The translations under genes were made by a program, and so were the position numbers. A stretch of DNA of 64,000 nt, taken from positions 1,720,001 to 1,784,000 of the forward strand of contig VCAZ01000097.1 of NCBI GenBank assembly GCA_005784505.1. The letters run 5' to 3'. This document shows positions 28,511 through 43,319 of the stretch, piece after piece; the stretch's first letter is position 1; each line of letters starts with the position of its first letter. The DNA comes from Bagarius yarrelli (lineage: Eukaryota; Chordata; Actinopteri; Siluriformes; Sisoridae). The notes under the pieces are model-generated. The model did no database searches. It had not been told where the DNA came from and saw only the letters and a program-made list of their open reading frames with translations.

Positions 28511-31500
28511 CTTAGTAAAACTCTCAACTAAACTGTGCCAATTCTGTTACATTTTGTTCTTCTAAGAACCGGGACATGTTATGTTATGTGTGGTTTGTTG
28601 CCCATATGCAACATCGATAAGTAATTTGGAAGAACTTTTGCAGACTGACTTTTTCTCTGCTGCAGAAATGTGTACGGGGTGTGGAGGGCGTATCTGGAGG
28701 GCACGGTGGAGGTGAACCAGACTCGACTTTACATTTGCGAGAACTATAAAAACGAGATCTCGGACCCTGCCAAATCCGTACGTCTTTATAAGGAGCAGCA
28801 ACTCAAAAAGGTACCGAATTCACTTGCGTTGATTTCTCCCACACTAATGTGTGTGTGTGTGTGTGTGTTAATTCATTCCTCTTAAGGCGTCGTTTACACT
28901 TGTCATGTTTGGTTCAATTAAAACAAACTTTGGTGTGATTACTTGGTTAGTGAGGTTCATTTGAGTGAGCTGGATGGAACCATCTCACCGTCCCATCAAA
29001 GGACCTACGTTTCCCATTAGTCAAAAAATGTTGTCGGAAACAATTACATGCATACAAGGCAGGAAATCCTGGTGCTGTTTTAAACCTTTTAGTAGCTCCT
29101 TGTGTGTTCTCAGCTAGTAGAAGTAAAACCATATATACATACACACGAAAAGCGTGTTTAATCCAGTTCGAAATATAAATCACAAAAGCAGACCAATCAG
29201 ATTGTGAACGCACCACTAGGCCTTTAGGTTCAGTATCTTTAGGTTCGCTGTCAAAAATGCAAGTGGGAACGCTAAGCAGACCAGGAACAAATTTATAATT
29301 TTCCTTCTAGACCAAATGAACCAAACGAAACAGAATTCAACTAAATCAATCCATTTCCTTAGACGGAATTTTGTTAAGAACATGAACATTCATTCATTTT
29401 CTATACCCGCTTATTCCCTAATTCGGGGTCACGGGGATCTGCTGGAGCCCATCCCAGCCGCCTCTGCAAGGGCAAAGGGCAGGAGGGGTACACCCTGGAC
29501 AGGTCGCCAGTCCATCTAATTTGCCTACAATATATAGGAGAATAAAAAGTGGAAAGAAAAAAAAAATCCTAAAATTATGTTTTTAGTATTTAAGCAAGAA
29601 TGATGCAATCTAATTATATAAATAATAAAATAAAATAAAACCCAACCGCAAAGCTGATTATTTTAATTGTTTAGTTTATACACATGTGGTCATTATTAGA
29701 GACGAGAAACCCATACCTGTAAATTCAGCAGTTCATTAAAGTCTTATTTCTCTGTGGGAAGTGGTGGCTCAGTGGTTAAGATGTTGGACTGATACCAGAA
29801 AGACCGGAGTTCGATTCCCAGCACCACCAAACCACCACTGCTGGGCCCCTGATCAAGACTCTTAACCCCTAATTGCTCAGTTGTATAAATGAGATAAATG
29901 TAAGTCGCTCTGGAAAAGGATGTCTGTTAAATGCAGTAAATGTAAATTTTACAAATGTATACTTACATAAATACTTCTGTCATCTATCTGTAAAACTACA
30001 GACCTCATTAATAACAAAATTCTACTTCTGGGTATAAATCTGAAATAGTTAAAACATTTGTCCGGTTTGCAAACATTGCATACATATTACACAATAGTAC
30101 AGGATTTTTTTTTCTCACTGCTCTATAAGTTATATCTAACTGCCCCTTTGATCCACTGCTTAATGATGGTTCCCATGTGTTTTTTGTGTTTTTTTTGTGC
30201 CCCAGTGCATCGAGCAGTTAGGCAGGATCCAGGCTGAACTCCAAGACTCTGTGAAAGATCTGGCAAAGTCCAAGAAGAAGTACTTTGAGCTGGAGCAGAT
30301 GGCCCAGGCTGTCCGGGAAAAAGCAGACATCGAGGCCAAGTAGGTGCTCTACATGAAGTGACGTTTAAGCCCTATAAAGCTAATGGTTCCAGAAGCGTCC
30401 TGTTTCCGCTTCGATCTTAAAGATGCCGCGATAGAAGTCTCTTCAGAGCCATTCTGTTTATCGGTGCTTAGAAACCAGCAGGATCTGCGTCTTAAACTCT
30501 TTAAATCTTCCTGCTCAATCATCCGCCTCCTTACAGATGATATGAAACGGAGTGTGCCCTTGTGCGTTAAGTCGAAAACGCATTGCAGTCATTTAGTCAG
30601 CATGTCCTCGACTGAAACCCTTCCGAGGCATTTATCGCTCTACTTTAAGGATTATTAACTAGAGACAAGATTTGGTAATGACATTATTGGTATTAAAGAT
30701 TGGTCCTTATCTTTAAGAGGCAATTGCATGAGTACATAAGAGGGAAATGTGCTTAGCTGAGTAGCAGGAATTATTAGTATTCGTTTTGTGTACAGGCCAG
30801 CGGAGGATCTTGAAACAGAGCGATTGGTTGGGTCTGTTTTTTTCTAATTAGAAATCCTTATTCTTTCAGCTTTTTCCTAATATATTATGATCAGACATCA
30901 ACATCTGACAAGCTGCTTCGTTTAGATATTTTTAACTGCATCGATGGCCTCAACCCGACACAAGCGATTGCGTTCCATGCTAATTGTTTTTGCGTGTTCA
31001 TTTATAAAGAAAAGGTTGCGCCGATATATAACAGTCACTGCTAACAGCTGTCAGCGTTGACATTAATGCTTTTCCCTTCTGGGTTCTGATCTGGGTTTGA
31101 GACCAGGCCTTCGAATTTTTTGTTACTTCCTGTTCAGGGTCGGTCCGGCTGTAAATCTCGGTTCAATTTGTTATGGCTGCTTTCTTTTTGTCACGCAGGT
31201 CCAAAACGTTGGCCGATTAATACTGCTCCTTCCTGCGTTTCACAATTCAAGAACAGTCCAGTGCTTGTTTTCTCAAAACCACCTTCAAATTAAAAAAGTG
31301 TTCCTAAATGGTGGGACTGGTTCCACTGTAAACAAGTTCAAACCCACAGGATGATGGTCTTTATGCTGGCGTGTCTAAAGCTGGGTTTGATTTGGAGTGC
31401 ATGAATTCTGAGCTGATTAAAGTCTGATGTGTGTTTTCCCAGGTCAAAGTTGGGCCTTTTTCAGTCCAGGATTAGTTTACAGAAGGCCAGCGTCAAGGTG

Positions 31501-34500
31501 AGTGAGCAAAAAAAAAAGCCTTAATTAAAAATGGACATCACTTTCTATGAATTCTGCCTCTTATACATTGTGCGGTATTTCTAAAGATATTAAATATTTA
31601 TTCGATTTCTTAGTAGGTGATAACAAAACAGAATCTGATACACTCGTACCTGTGCCACACACCTAGTTCCTCTCATATTTCAGCTTCTTAGCTACAGTAT
31701 GTTACGCTTTAAGCTTGCGTTGGGCTGAACATTAGTAATTGAAGGAAATATTTAAAATCACAACCTTCTAACCATTAGCAACTCCCACCACAGCCGTATT
31801 TTATTACTAGTAGAATAATTCAATAAATAGATCACAGTTGGTATTTTGCCACAAACACCAACTTCTTTATAAGTTAACGAAACACGATAGTAAATAATAG
31901 GGTTTTTTTCACCTTATGTCAGGTCTCGAAGTGTCTGTGACTTTTACAAATCATTGACACCGGAGACTTTTTTTTAAAAATGCTAATCATCGTTTCGTAG
32001 AAATGACACATTATTTTATTTTATTTTGTTATTTTATTTTATTTTATTTTATTTCATTTCATTTTATTTTATTAGAAATGACACATTATTATTTTATTAT
32101 TTTTATTTTATTAGAAATGACATTATTTTATTTTTTTTTATTTTATTTTATTTTATTAGAATGACACATTTTATTTTTTGATTTTATTTTATTAGAAATG
32201 ACATTATTTTATTTTATTATTTTATTTTATTAGAAATGACATTATTTTATTTTATTATTTTATTTTATTAGAAATGACACATTATTTATTTAGTTTATTT
32301 TATTTTATTAGAAATGACACATTTTATTTTTTATTTTATTTTATTTTATTAGAAATGACACATTATTTTATTTTTATGTATGTGGTGTAGCCTGATCTTC
32401 TGTCCAAGTCTTGCTGTTACATAAACGGATCAATACCTTATAAATAATTATATTAAAAATAAAAAACGCTCTGGTATAAAAGAGATGAGGGCTTTTATAG
32501 AGAATCGATTCTTAACACTGAATTTATTTGAGTCTATATTATTCATTTTTACTATTTTCTCGTCTTGATTTTTTTTCTATCTTGTTACCAAATTCTAGGA
32601 AATCAGTATATTGTGGTACTTATATACGGGGTGTCCTATAAATTTCCATATATAGGAAAAATAAACTTTTTTTATGCAAACTATTTTCCCGGATCCCCCA
32701 GATCTCACCCAACTTGATTTTTTATTTTTGGGACCATTTAAAGGCCAGGGTGTATCAGGAAAAAATACAAAACATAAATCATCTCAGGGAAGGTCTCACC
32801 AACACCACTACAAGCAGAACTCCAGCTGTGCTTATACGTGTTCTTCAGCAGTGAAGGAACCGCATCCAGATGTGTTTTCAAAACAATGGTAGAGCAAATT
32901 GTATAAATAAAAATAGTTTTCATAAAAAAATATTTATTTTTACATTTTTTTTAATATATTATGTATGAACACTTATGGGACACCCTGTCGATTAAAATTT
33001 TTATCTTTTTCATTGGTCTGTGTTTTTTCACCACTGAAATAATTTCATTTAATTGTTATAAAGCATTTAGTTTAAGTGTTGATTTTTTTTTTAAAGATGT
33101 GTTATTTGTGTATTAGCTTAAAGCCAAGAGAAGCGATTGCAACTCTAAAGCCACCCATGCCAGAAACGAATACCTTCTTACCCTCGCAGCGGCCAACGCA
33201 CATCAGGACCGCTATTACCAGACCGATCTGGCCAACTGTATTAAGGTAAGAACTGAAATGTATCCAAGCACCTTTTTGGCCTATAGGGTGTGTTTTGTGT
33301 GCAAAAGAATCAACTATTTTTTTAATCATCAACTATAAAAGTGGGGAAGTGGTGGCTCATGGTTGAGGTGTTGGACTACCAACCTGAAGATTATGGGTTC
33401 GATTCCCAGCTCCACCAAGCCACCGCTGGGCCCCTGATCAAGGCCCTTAACCCCCAATTGCTCTGGATGTTGGCTAAATTTGAACCCTAGTGTTTAGGAC
33501 AAATAGGTAGTTGAAAGAAAATGTAATATTAGCTATAGTAAATTTAACTAAAGAAAAATACCTTAGATTTGCCTGAAATGGTTAGTTAACTAGCACTAAC
33601 TAGTTTTTTAAAGGTGGTTAGTAACAAGTCCTTAAAAAAGGATTATCTGGCTATAAGCGTCTTCTTTATTCTGCCCAAAACACTCGACTAACTACTTTCC
33701 TCTTACTTATTTCTTACTTAGTTTAAGAAATAGCACTAACACACTAGTTTGCTTAAAGGTCCTTGGAAAAAAAAATATAGTTGTCAACAAGCAGGTCCCC
33801 ATTAAGCAGTCCTTTTTCTTGAAATATTGTGCCATTCCACGTTACCGCACTCCTTATTTTCCCCTTGTTTTGGCTGCTCGAGTCAGTCGTAACCTTTTCT
33901 GCTTTGAGAAAACTATTTGAATAACTGAAACTTTAGTGCAAATCTCACAGTGGGCTGTTTGTCTCATTGTTCTCATTCTCACGCTCAGCTGTGCTTCATA
34001 AAGTTTGTGCAACTTTGAGGATTTGTCTTCTGCCACGTTAAGGTCATGACCAGAAATGCAGTTAGTCACCACAACAACATTATGTTCTCTCAGCGAGCCT
34101 TATAATCTGCATCTGTCCATATTCCAGCTGTGTCCTTATGTATCTCATCGTGATGAGTCATGCCCATTGTGACGCAGTCCTGCAAAGACAAGTTTCTCTG
34201 TTTTAGTGTAGCAGTACAGTGTACATCTATACAGTGAAGCGTGTGTGTTCTCGTTGTGTCTTTTTTGTGATTGTTTTTTTTTTTTTTTTTTGCTTTTCAA
34301 AAATGGTGACATTTATTGAAAGTGACAATGGCGAAAGCCACACCTTCTTAACTCGACAGAAGTGAACCTTCACTGGTAATAACAGGAACTAAAGCCACAC
34401 TTTCTTTACTGGGACTGACAGGCACAGAAGCCACACCTCTTTTAATAGGACTGACAGGCAAAAAAGCAATGCGTCCTTTATTACGACAGACAGGCAAAGA

Positions 34501-37500
34501 AGCCACACCTACTTTATTGGGACTGACAGGCACAGAAGCCACACCTACTTTATTGGGACTGACAGGCACAGAAGCCACACCTACTTTATTAGGACTGACA
34601 GGCACAGAAGCCACACCACCTTTATTGGGACTGACAGGCACAGAAGCCACACCTACTTTATTGGGACTGACAGGCACAGAAGCCATGCCTTCTTAAATGG
34701 GACTGACAGGTACAAAAGCCACGCCTCCTTTATTACGACTGACAGGCACAGAAATCATGACTCCTTTATTGCAACTGAGAGGCACAGAACCCACACCTTC
34801 TTAAATGAGACTGACAGGCACAGAAGCCACGCCTCCTTAAATAGGACTGAGAGGCACAGAAGCCACGCCTTCTTGAATAAGACTGACAGGCACAGAAGCC
34901 ACGCCTCCTTAAATGGGACTGATAGGCACCGAAGCCACGCCTCCTTAAATGGGACTGACAGGCACAAAAGTCACATATTCTTCACTAAGACTGTTAGGCA
35001 GAGAAACCATGTCTCCTAAATTGGGACTGACAGGCTCAGAAGCCACACCCCCTTTACTGGGACTGATAAAAGGCCACTGATGCCATGTCTCCGTTTCTGG
35101 GATTGTCAGACACACCTTCTTTAAAAGAACTGGCAGATCTACCTAATTTTGTCTTCCTCTGAGTCTGCATTTTTATTTTGTCTCCTTAAGCTGAACCTTG
35201 GCACGTAATAACATTGTGGTGCCTGTATGCGTTAGAGAAGCATGTCAGGTATGTGCTGTGTTCTACCCCACACTCTCAGGGTCATTTCCCAGCACCTCGT
35301 CTCTCCAGGGACCCATCGCAACCACGAGAACAAGCTTCTCACTTTTACCCGTCAGCTTTAACGAGCCTGTATACACAGCTGTGCCACCGAGCTGTCTGCC
35401 TCTCAGCCCACTTAGCTCGACAAAATAAATGTACCGCCCGCTTACTCAGCATGCCTATCTTCTAATGTCAATTTTGGCTTATTTTTTCTCCTCTCTTCGA
35501 TATCGACAAGTGGCTTTTCATACCATTGTGCGGGTCAGCAAAGTGTCTGCCAGCGAATACAGAGCTGGAGTTGATATGAGTGAACGAACAGCAATAGAAC
35601 ATGTCCTTATTTAGAGATGCAAACCCATAAACCTGCTCACCTTCCTTTTTCCGGGGTTGGGTTGGGGGGGGGATTCCAGCGGCGTCTTTTAAAATTAAAC
35701 TCGTCCAAATACTTTGAATGCTAGTGCAGAGATTGTGATGTCAAAAACAATAAGAAAAAGCACATAAAGCTGCTTGTCTATATAACGAATGTTAATAAAA
35801 GGCCCCTATGTCAGTCCTTAACTTTACTTGAAAGATCCCGGGGCACATATTTAGAATTTTTGGGGGGATTTTTTTATTCCAGGCTTTCTGGCTTTTTGTT
35901 CTCATAAAACATTCTGTCTAAACAGTACATAAAGACATTTTTCGGGATCTCTGTACCGTGAAATATTGTTTAAAGGGAAAATTTATTGCCTCTTTGACTT
36001 GCTTTGTGTAGCGCATAATTATGTTGGCTGAGATTCCTACTGAACCATTGCACATGTGTGTACACGTGCAATCGAAGCGTCGTGTGTACTGCAGATTTCA
36101 AAAAACGTAGCATAACAATGACGGGGATGAGCACCAGATGAGCCTGGAGCGTTGTTCTCAGCATAAAACAAGTTGGCACCTGTAGCGGTTGTACGTTATT
36201 GGACGTTAATCAGCTGCTTTAGAAAGCTTGGGCATGGAAACAGGTTGTGGTCAAGCTTAATTGTGTTCTCTTGACGAAAAACAAAGAACAATCAAGCTTT
36301 ATTCAGGTACATTTTGTGTACATTTCTAATATTTCTTTGACAGGTGTAACCCCGGCCTTTGATCGAAATTGCAGGTGATTTTACCCTTCTTAATATTTAA
36401 TATTTACAGCATCTGGCAGACGTCCTTATCCAGAGCAATCTTACATTTATCTCTTTTATACAACTGAGCAAATAGGGGTTAAGGGCCCAACGGTGGTGGC
36501 TTGGTGGAGCTGCGAATCAAACCCACAATCTTCGGGTTGGTAGTCCAACACCTTAACCATAAGCCACCACTTCCCCACACCACTTCTTGATTAAGGACTC
36601 TTTCAGTATTGTTGAACTGCTAACCAGAAGATTGTGGGCTTGATTCCCAGCACCACCAAACCACCACTGTTGGACCCCCTGATCAAGGCCCTAAACCTGT
36701 AATTGCTCAGTTGTATAAATGAGATGAATGTAAGTCGCTCTGGATAAGTGTATATACACACACATACGGTATATGTTCGTCTGGTTGAATCGATGGCATA
36801 CGGTTATGACGTTTATACGTTAATTGAAGTTTATCAGCAGAAGATTATCAAAAAAAACTCAATTTATTCGAGAACGGTGTCATTTTTAACAAATCGGTTA
36901 TAATTACATTTGAACTGAAACATTTAGGAAACAAGTTCCTGAAGTTTTCCGGAGTTACAGCATTAGAGCAACTCTAAACTTTCCTCCAAACTCGCTTATT
37001 TATTTACCTTTTATCTACTTTATGTGCAAAGAAAATTTTCGTTTATATAGGTACGTTGCTTAGAAACCAGAATAGTACAATGTAAAAAAAAAATTAGGAT
37101 TGAGCAATGATTGGGTGAAAAGTGTTTAAAAGCATTAGTGCTGTCAGGTCTGTTCTCTCTGTGTAGCTGAAGCGTTACGCTAGGAACCCGTCGTGAGTTA
37201 TTGATAACTGAACAGTCAGTTCTTCAGGGCCACCAGCTGGCGAATCACGCTCAGGCTTACTGCCCACCTTCCTCGATTCTCATTGGTTCGGTTGGTTTGA
37301 TACGGCTGTTCTGTCACTAAGGAGACATCTTCTTTCACGCCTGACGTCTTTTATTGTCATTTTCGGGTTTGCTAACAAAAGCAGCATGTGTAAAAAATAG
37401 CTTTGTCCTTTCTCGGGTTGTCTCGTTGTTGATTTCATGAAGTGTGTCCCCTTTTCTGATTTGCTGCATTGCTCTCTTTTGTTCTGATGTTTTTTTCTAC

Positions 37501-39673
37501 CCTGTGGAGTAAGTGTATGGCCAGCATAGGCTCACAGTATAAAGGGCTCCCTCTGTTGGCTGATGGCAGAACTGCTTTACAGCGTTATTCCTTTTACAGT
37601 CAAGAAAAAGTAGCTCTTCTCTTTTTCAGTACTCTTTTCACACCTGAGATTTAACCACTAGCATTGTATCCTCCTGCTAGTACCTGTTTTAACTTCTCCA
37701 TCCCATACCAGGTGACTGAAAGATGTCATGTTTCAAATAAAGGTGAAACGTATCAGTTCACTTTAAGGAGAAACATCTGAAAGCCTGCGAAATCACTGGA
37801 AAATCTACCGCATGTTTACTGTATTACACATCCCTTCATACTTAACGTGTGTTTTCCCTCAAACTGTTTCAAAGTATTAGCATAATGTATTAGCATTATT
37901 TCATAAAAGACACAAACACTGTTTCAGCATGACAATACCGCTGTGCACAAAGTGTCTGTATCGGCAGCCAATCATTTACCAGGTCATCATTATGTTGAAA
38001 ACCAGACCTGGTGTTCATTTAGAGGCTTATTAAAGAAATATATGGATTTTTTTTTCCGCTGGAGGATATAAATAAATGTAGGTGTTGAAACAGTTGGATG
38101 GAGAATAGCTCATTATTCGGAACAGAGAAAAATCATCATGTTTGTCGTCTTGTGGGTTTCTTCAGTAGTTTATTGCTTAACTGGTACACCAATTGGTGTG
38201 TTAGATGTTCTATATAAACAGATTCGCTCCTTGTGGATAATTTCTGTAAGCAGTCCAAAACTTTAACCGTTGAGTTACAGGTACCAGCTGTGTAATGTAT
38301 TTTCCAGGTGTCTGCAGAGGTAGGCCCTGTCCCAATACCCACCTTACACCCTAAAGTCCTCCATGAAGTGTGCAAATTTGAAAAGTGGGCATTTTAGTTG
38401 ATAAGGTAACTAGTGCGCTGACTTGCAGAATTGGGGACGGTTTAAGACACTTTACGCATCTGCGTCAAACGTCATCGTTGCGTCACGTCTCAGACAAAAC
38501 CATGGCGGTGCCGGTAGTCACGCTGTTCGCAATATTGGTGCAAAAAATAATAATTACATAAATAAACTTTTACTTACACTTAACTTTTCTATCCTGGTCC
38601 ATTTTGTTGTGCTCTTTTCCAAAAGTTCATCAAAACTGCTCCGCTTGTCCATATTTTTTTTTCTTCATTGGGTTTTTAAAACAGTTGAATTCTGGATAAT
38701 ATCATTAAGTATAAGTATAAGTAAGCGAAGTCCGCTTGGACCTGCACTTGTGTATAATAATACGCTAACGCAAAACTATAAAAGCTGTGATGTTAGATCA
38801 AATTTGGGGGAGGAGTGTGGAGAAGTGGTGGCTCATGATTAAGGTGCTGGACTGCCAACCTGAAGATTGTGGGTTTGATTCCCAGCTAAGGACGTCCGCC
38901 AAATGCTGTAAATGTAATAATACAATGTAGTAACGTGGTAGCCTTGTTGTAACCTAGCCAAGTTGTAGCCTTGTGGTTGGCATGCTGGACTGCTGATCAG
39001 AAGATTGTGGGTTCGACTCTCATCAACAAGCTGCAACTGCTGAGTCTCTGAGCAAAACTGTCTTAATTCGGGCGTCTGTCAAATGACAGAAATGTAAAAA
39101 CAAATATAATGACCACCGTTCGCATGGTACAAACATTATAACATTACAGTATCTGTATATTTTTCAGATAAATATTTAGAATTTCCCCAAATTAATTAGG
39201 AATTTTAAAAAATGCAACCCAATTCTAACCACAACACGAGAAATTCCTACTTTAACATGTACAGACTGTTTACAGGTAAAGCCTTAACATGGTAAATTCA
39301 TTGTCCAGATTTGGGCTCTGTTTTTTCCTTAAATGGTCATCTACAGACAGGAAGTGCAGGCCAGAGCAGGAGAACAGAGCAGAACAGCTCATACGCTAAA
39401 AGTACTCTGAGTTCTGGGATTTCCCTTATTTGTCACTAAATTGTGTAAAAGTGCTACCGCCTCTTAGGACTGAACGTCACTTGCACCTCTGTCTGAAATG
39501 ACTTTGGTCTACAAGCAGATGATCTGTAACCAGAATGAGATGTTGACCAAAGATGACACCAGATCACACCAGGTCCCAGATACTAAATCCTGTGAAAACC
39601 TTCAACAGCTGGTTAATGTTAACATAACTAGATATTTGGCTTGGAATCATCTGCTAACTTAGATGAATCATTC

Positions 39674-39709
<36 letters not shown>

Positions 39710-40392
39710 CACGGTTTGACAAAACCAGGAAGTTGACGATTTCCCACTGCTTTGAGCGGGTAGCAAATCATTGAATAATCTATGAGGCAGGAAAACACAC
39801 ACACACACACACACACACAAACCTACAAAGTCATAACAATATAGATGACTAAGCGTTGAAGACCTCCTCACCACCTCACTATCAAAAGGAAGCATACACT
39901 GATTTACAACCTGACACACACACACACATCACAAACAAGACTAATTTTCCTCATTTTATATATACATAGTTCAGGCTGTTAATTAGTAATTAGTTAGTAG
40001 TTGTTAAATTTATTTACTGAGCCAAAGGTGATCAAATCGGAGGTGGAAGCTCAGTGGTTGAGATGTTGGTTAAGATCTTAGACAAAAGATTGTGGGTTCG
40101 ATTTCCAATACCACCAGGTGTTGATAGCAACATTTTAAAGTAAAGTTGAGACCTGGCTGAGGCTGTTGGGTGGTACTGATCCGATTAGGATCATGTTTGG
40201 ATGGATGTTGTGCGCCTGCGGTCAGGTTTAGTCCCCGTACAGTGGATCAGACCGGGTTCAGATCTAACCTTCTCAAACTGTGGTCAGAATCGCTGGACCG
40301 ATAAAAACAGTTTGGAGTAGAGCGGAAGGTTTTGGTGCACTTTTTGTTTGAGGCCGTGGAATCTGAACTGGCTGACTTTTCCCAGCAGCTGC

Positions 40393-40437
<45 letters not shown>

Positions 40438-40894
40438 ATCCAAAGATTACACAACGCTGAGAAACACATGACCGGTACATTTCTTCTAAACTACGTCGGA
40501 CGGAGGAAAAGCAAACACGCCGTACACTTCCTCAGTTTTTCCTTGCAAAATCACCTTTAAAATACTAACAATGTATTATTCCCCCTCTCTCGCTCTCTTT
40601 CTCTCTCTCTCTCTCACTCGCTCTCTCTCTCTCTCCATCACTTGCTCTCTCTGTCTCTCACTTGCTCTCTCTGTCTCTCACTTGCTCTCTCTCTTTCTAT
40701 CTCTCTCTCACTCGCGCTCTCTCTCTCTATCACTTGCTCTCTCTATCTGTCTCTCACTCGCTCTCTCTCTTTCACACTCTCGCTTTCTCACTCTCTTTCT
40801 TTCTCTCTCTCTTTCTCTTTCTCCTTTTATATCTCTTCCTTATTTTTCCTGTTTTCTCCTCTTCTCTCTTCTTCTTTCTCTCTCTCTCACTTCT

Positions 40895-40944
<50 letters not shown>

Positions 40945-42576
40945 TCTCCTAGGCTCTAGACGGAAGTGTGTATGAACATGTGAAGGACTATTTAATGTCT
41001 TTTTGCCGGACAGAGTTGGAAGCATTCCAGGCCATTCACAACACGTTTCAGTTCCTGCTGGACAAGTCCAGTCGAGTGAGTCTTTCAAACACACACAAAC
41101 ACACACACACACACACACACACAAAAACACACACACGCTCACACACAAATTTCTTATTTTTCTCCTATTCAGAGCTCCTTTCATTCCCAGAAATAGCTGT
41201 ATGTTGTCCGAGGCCCATTAACTGATCTATGAAGCAATTACTTTTGCTGCCTGCACACACACACACACACACACACACCCACACACACACACAATGTGCC
41301 TGAATCCACCGGACTTCTCCGTTGCATTCAGATACATGTCTGCAGGCTTACCTGCTGTCCCTGGGGTTTCTTATGTTACATACTGTAGCTGCTATTGTGA
41401 GGTGTGTGTGTGTGTGTGTGTGTGTTCAAGTATGTGTGTTGTCACCAACTGCAAGCAATCCATATATGGACTATAGTGAATATTTGTCTTAGGTTTATTT
41501 TTTTTTAGTATAAGAAAGAAAATGCATGACTGTTATTGACCATCCATTTTACCCACAATGCACCACTCCTAGACATGGTTAATTCACACACTAATGAGTT
41601 GTGTGTCTCTGATTCAGGTTGGGCCGGACTTCAATCAGCAGCTGTTCCTGCAGGAGAACCCGGTTTTCCACAAAGTACAGGACTTTCAATTTCAGCAGTG
41701 TGACAGTGACACAGTGAGAAGCACACACACACACACACACATACAAAATTAACCGTACACTGGGATATGTATGCGATTGCAAAAGACGAGTTCTTGAGGG
41801 TTTTTTTTAATTATATTTATTAATAGGCTGTGTTAGGAATAGGAATGTTCTCGATTCATATGAAGGAGATCAAACGAATCACATGGATGTGACATTCATT
41901 CATTCATTCATTCATTAACCCATTCATTCCTCATCTGCAGTAATGTTTTCGTACCCTGGTCAGGGTTCTTAAACCGAGATTACACTGTGATTTTTATCCA
42001 CAATTAAGATGTGTCCACCAAACGATCGTTCCACCAAGAACCAATAGGAGCGCCGAACCTGATGACGCAATTATCGCGAGATTTGCGAGAAATGTCTAAA
42101 CCGGTGGACGAAACTTATTGTGTCAATGTCATAAGCTAAAATTAACGCTGCTAGCTACCATTTAGCAAGAGAACGCGGGTTATTCAACACGTCACTGATT
42201 CATGTCATAATGACAGACTTCCTGTGCGAGTCGGTTCCCGATTGTCGTGTACAGTATGACATAATGACAACTGGGTTCCTACAGTGTGACACGGGCATCA
42301 TGTTCGTCCAGTCTGACAAACAACAATCGCATACAAGACTGATTAAAAATCACACAGTGTGAATGAAACGCCGCTGTATCGCAGGGAATCATTTACACAC
42401 TTACACACACTTACACACACTTACACACACTTGCACACCGTTATTCTAAATCAGCAGAAAATAAATAAAGACTTGATTTTTTTTCGGCTTTTCTAAAAAC
42501 AAATCCGTCTTTGCACAGCGTTTATTTTCGATTTTGGTTTCACCTCAGCATCGTGCCACACCTTGGGCAGAAAAAA

Positions 42577-42613
<37 letters not shown>

Positions 42614-43288
42614 GCACCACATCAGCAGTCTCGTCGTCACTCTCTATATTTATCCTATACAGCAGACACCTCCGGATGTGCCGGAAACACTCGCGTGACT
42701 AAACATTGACAGTTCTGATTATACCGTCTTTCTCTCTCTCCTTCTCTCTCTCTCTTTCTCTCTCTCTCTTTTTTTTTTGCTCTGTCTCCCTCTCTGTCAG
42801 CTTAAGGTAAAGCTTGCTCATCCACATGTTTTGTTTTCCTAAGAACAAACTCATCCACATGGTATTAAAGTTGACATTTTGTTTGTTCCTTTCTACTTTG
42901 ACTCATCGTTATTCTTTCCATTCTTCTTTCCTCTGCCCTACATTTATTCTGTCATCTTTTTTTTTACTTATTCTTTATTATTATTCTTTATCTCTCTCTC
43001 TCTCTCTGTCTCTCTCTGTCTCTCAATCTTCTTTCTTCCTTTGTCTCTCTCTCCCTGTCTGTCTCCGTCTCTTACTATTCTTTCTTTTTCTCTCTGTCTC
43101 TCTGTCGCTCTCCTCTCTCTCTCTCTCTCTCTCTCTGTCTCTGTCTGTCTCCATCTCTCACTTTTTTCTTCTCTTTTTCTCTCACTATTCTTTCTTTTTC
43201 TCTCTGTCTCTCTCTCTCTGTCTCCTTCTCTCGCTCCCTGTTTCTCTCTCTCTGTGTCTCTGTCTCTATCTCCCTCTCTCTCGCCCTG

Positions 43289-43319
<31 letters not shown>

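Larger units (their letters stand above)
28811..30205. other. fchsd2 intron (1.4 kb)
   Basis: Contains a (TG)n tract near 28848, a 5'/3'-truncated SINE B (29389-29519, minus) and a full SINE A (29756-29943, plus). Nothing else recognised. Confidence 0.8.
33246..40952. other. fchsd2 intron (7.7 kb)
   Basis: Contains several SINE A copies (33342, 36401, 36610, 38817), a 36-bp minisatellite (34330-35120), opposed GT/CA tracts (39675-39930) and a CT tract leading into the next acceptor. No coding sequence is recognised at 35.2-36.4 or 36.8-38.8 kb. Confidence 0.8.

Noticed and set aside
34348..34967. Frames with repeated VGVASVPVSPNK or LSVPFKEAWL peptides
   Set aside because: The 36-bp minisatellite keeps frames open because its period is a multiple of three; no start context, splice sites or homology.
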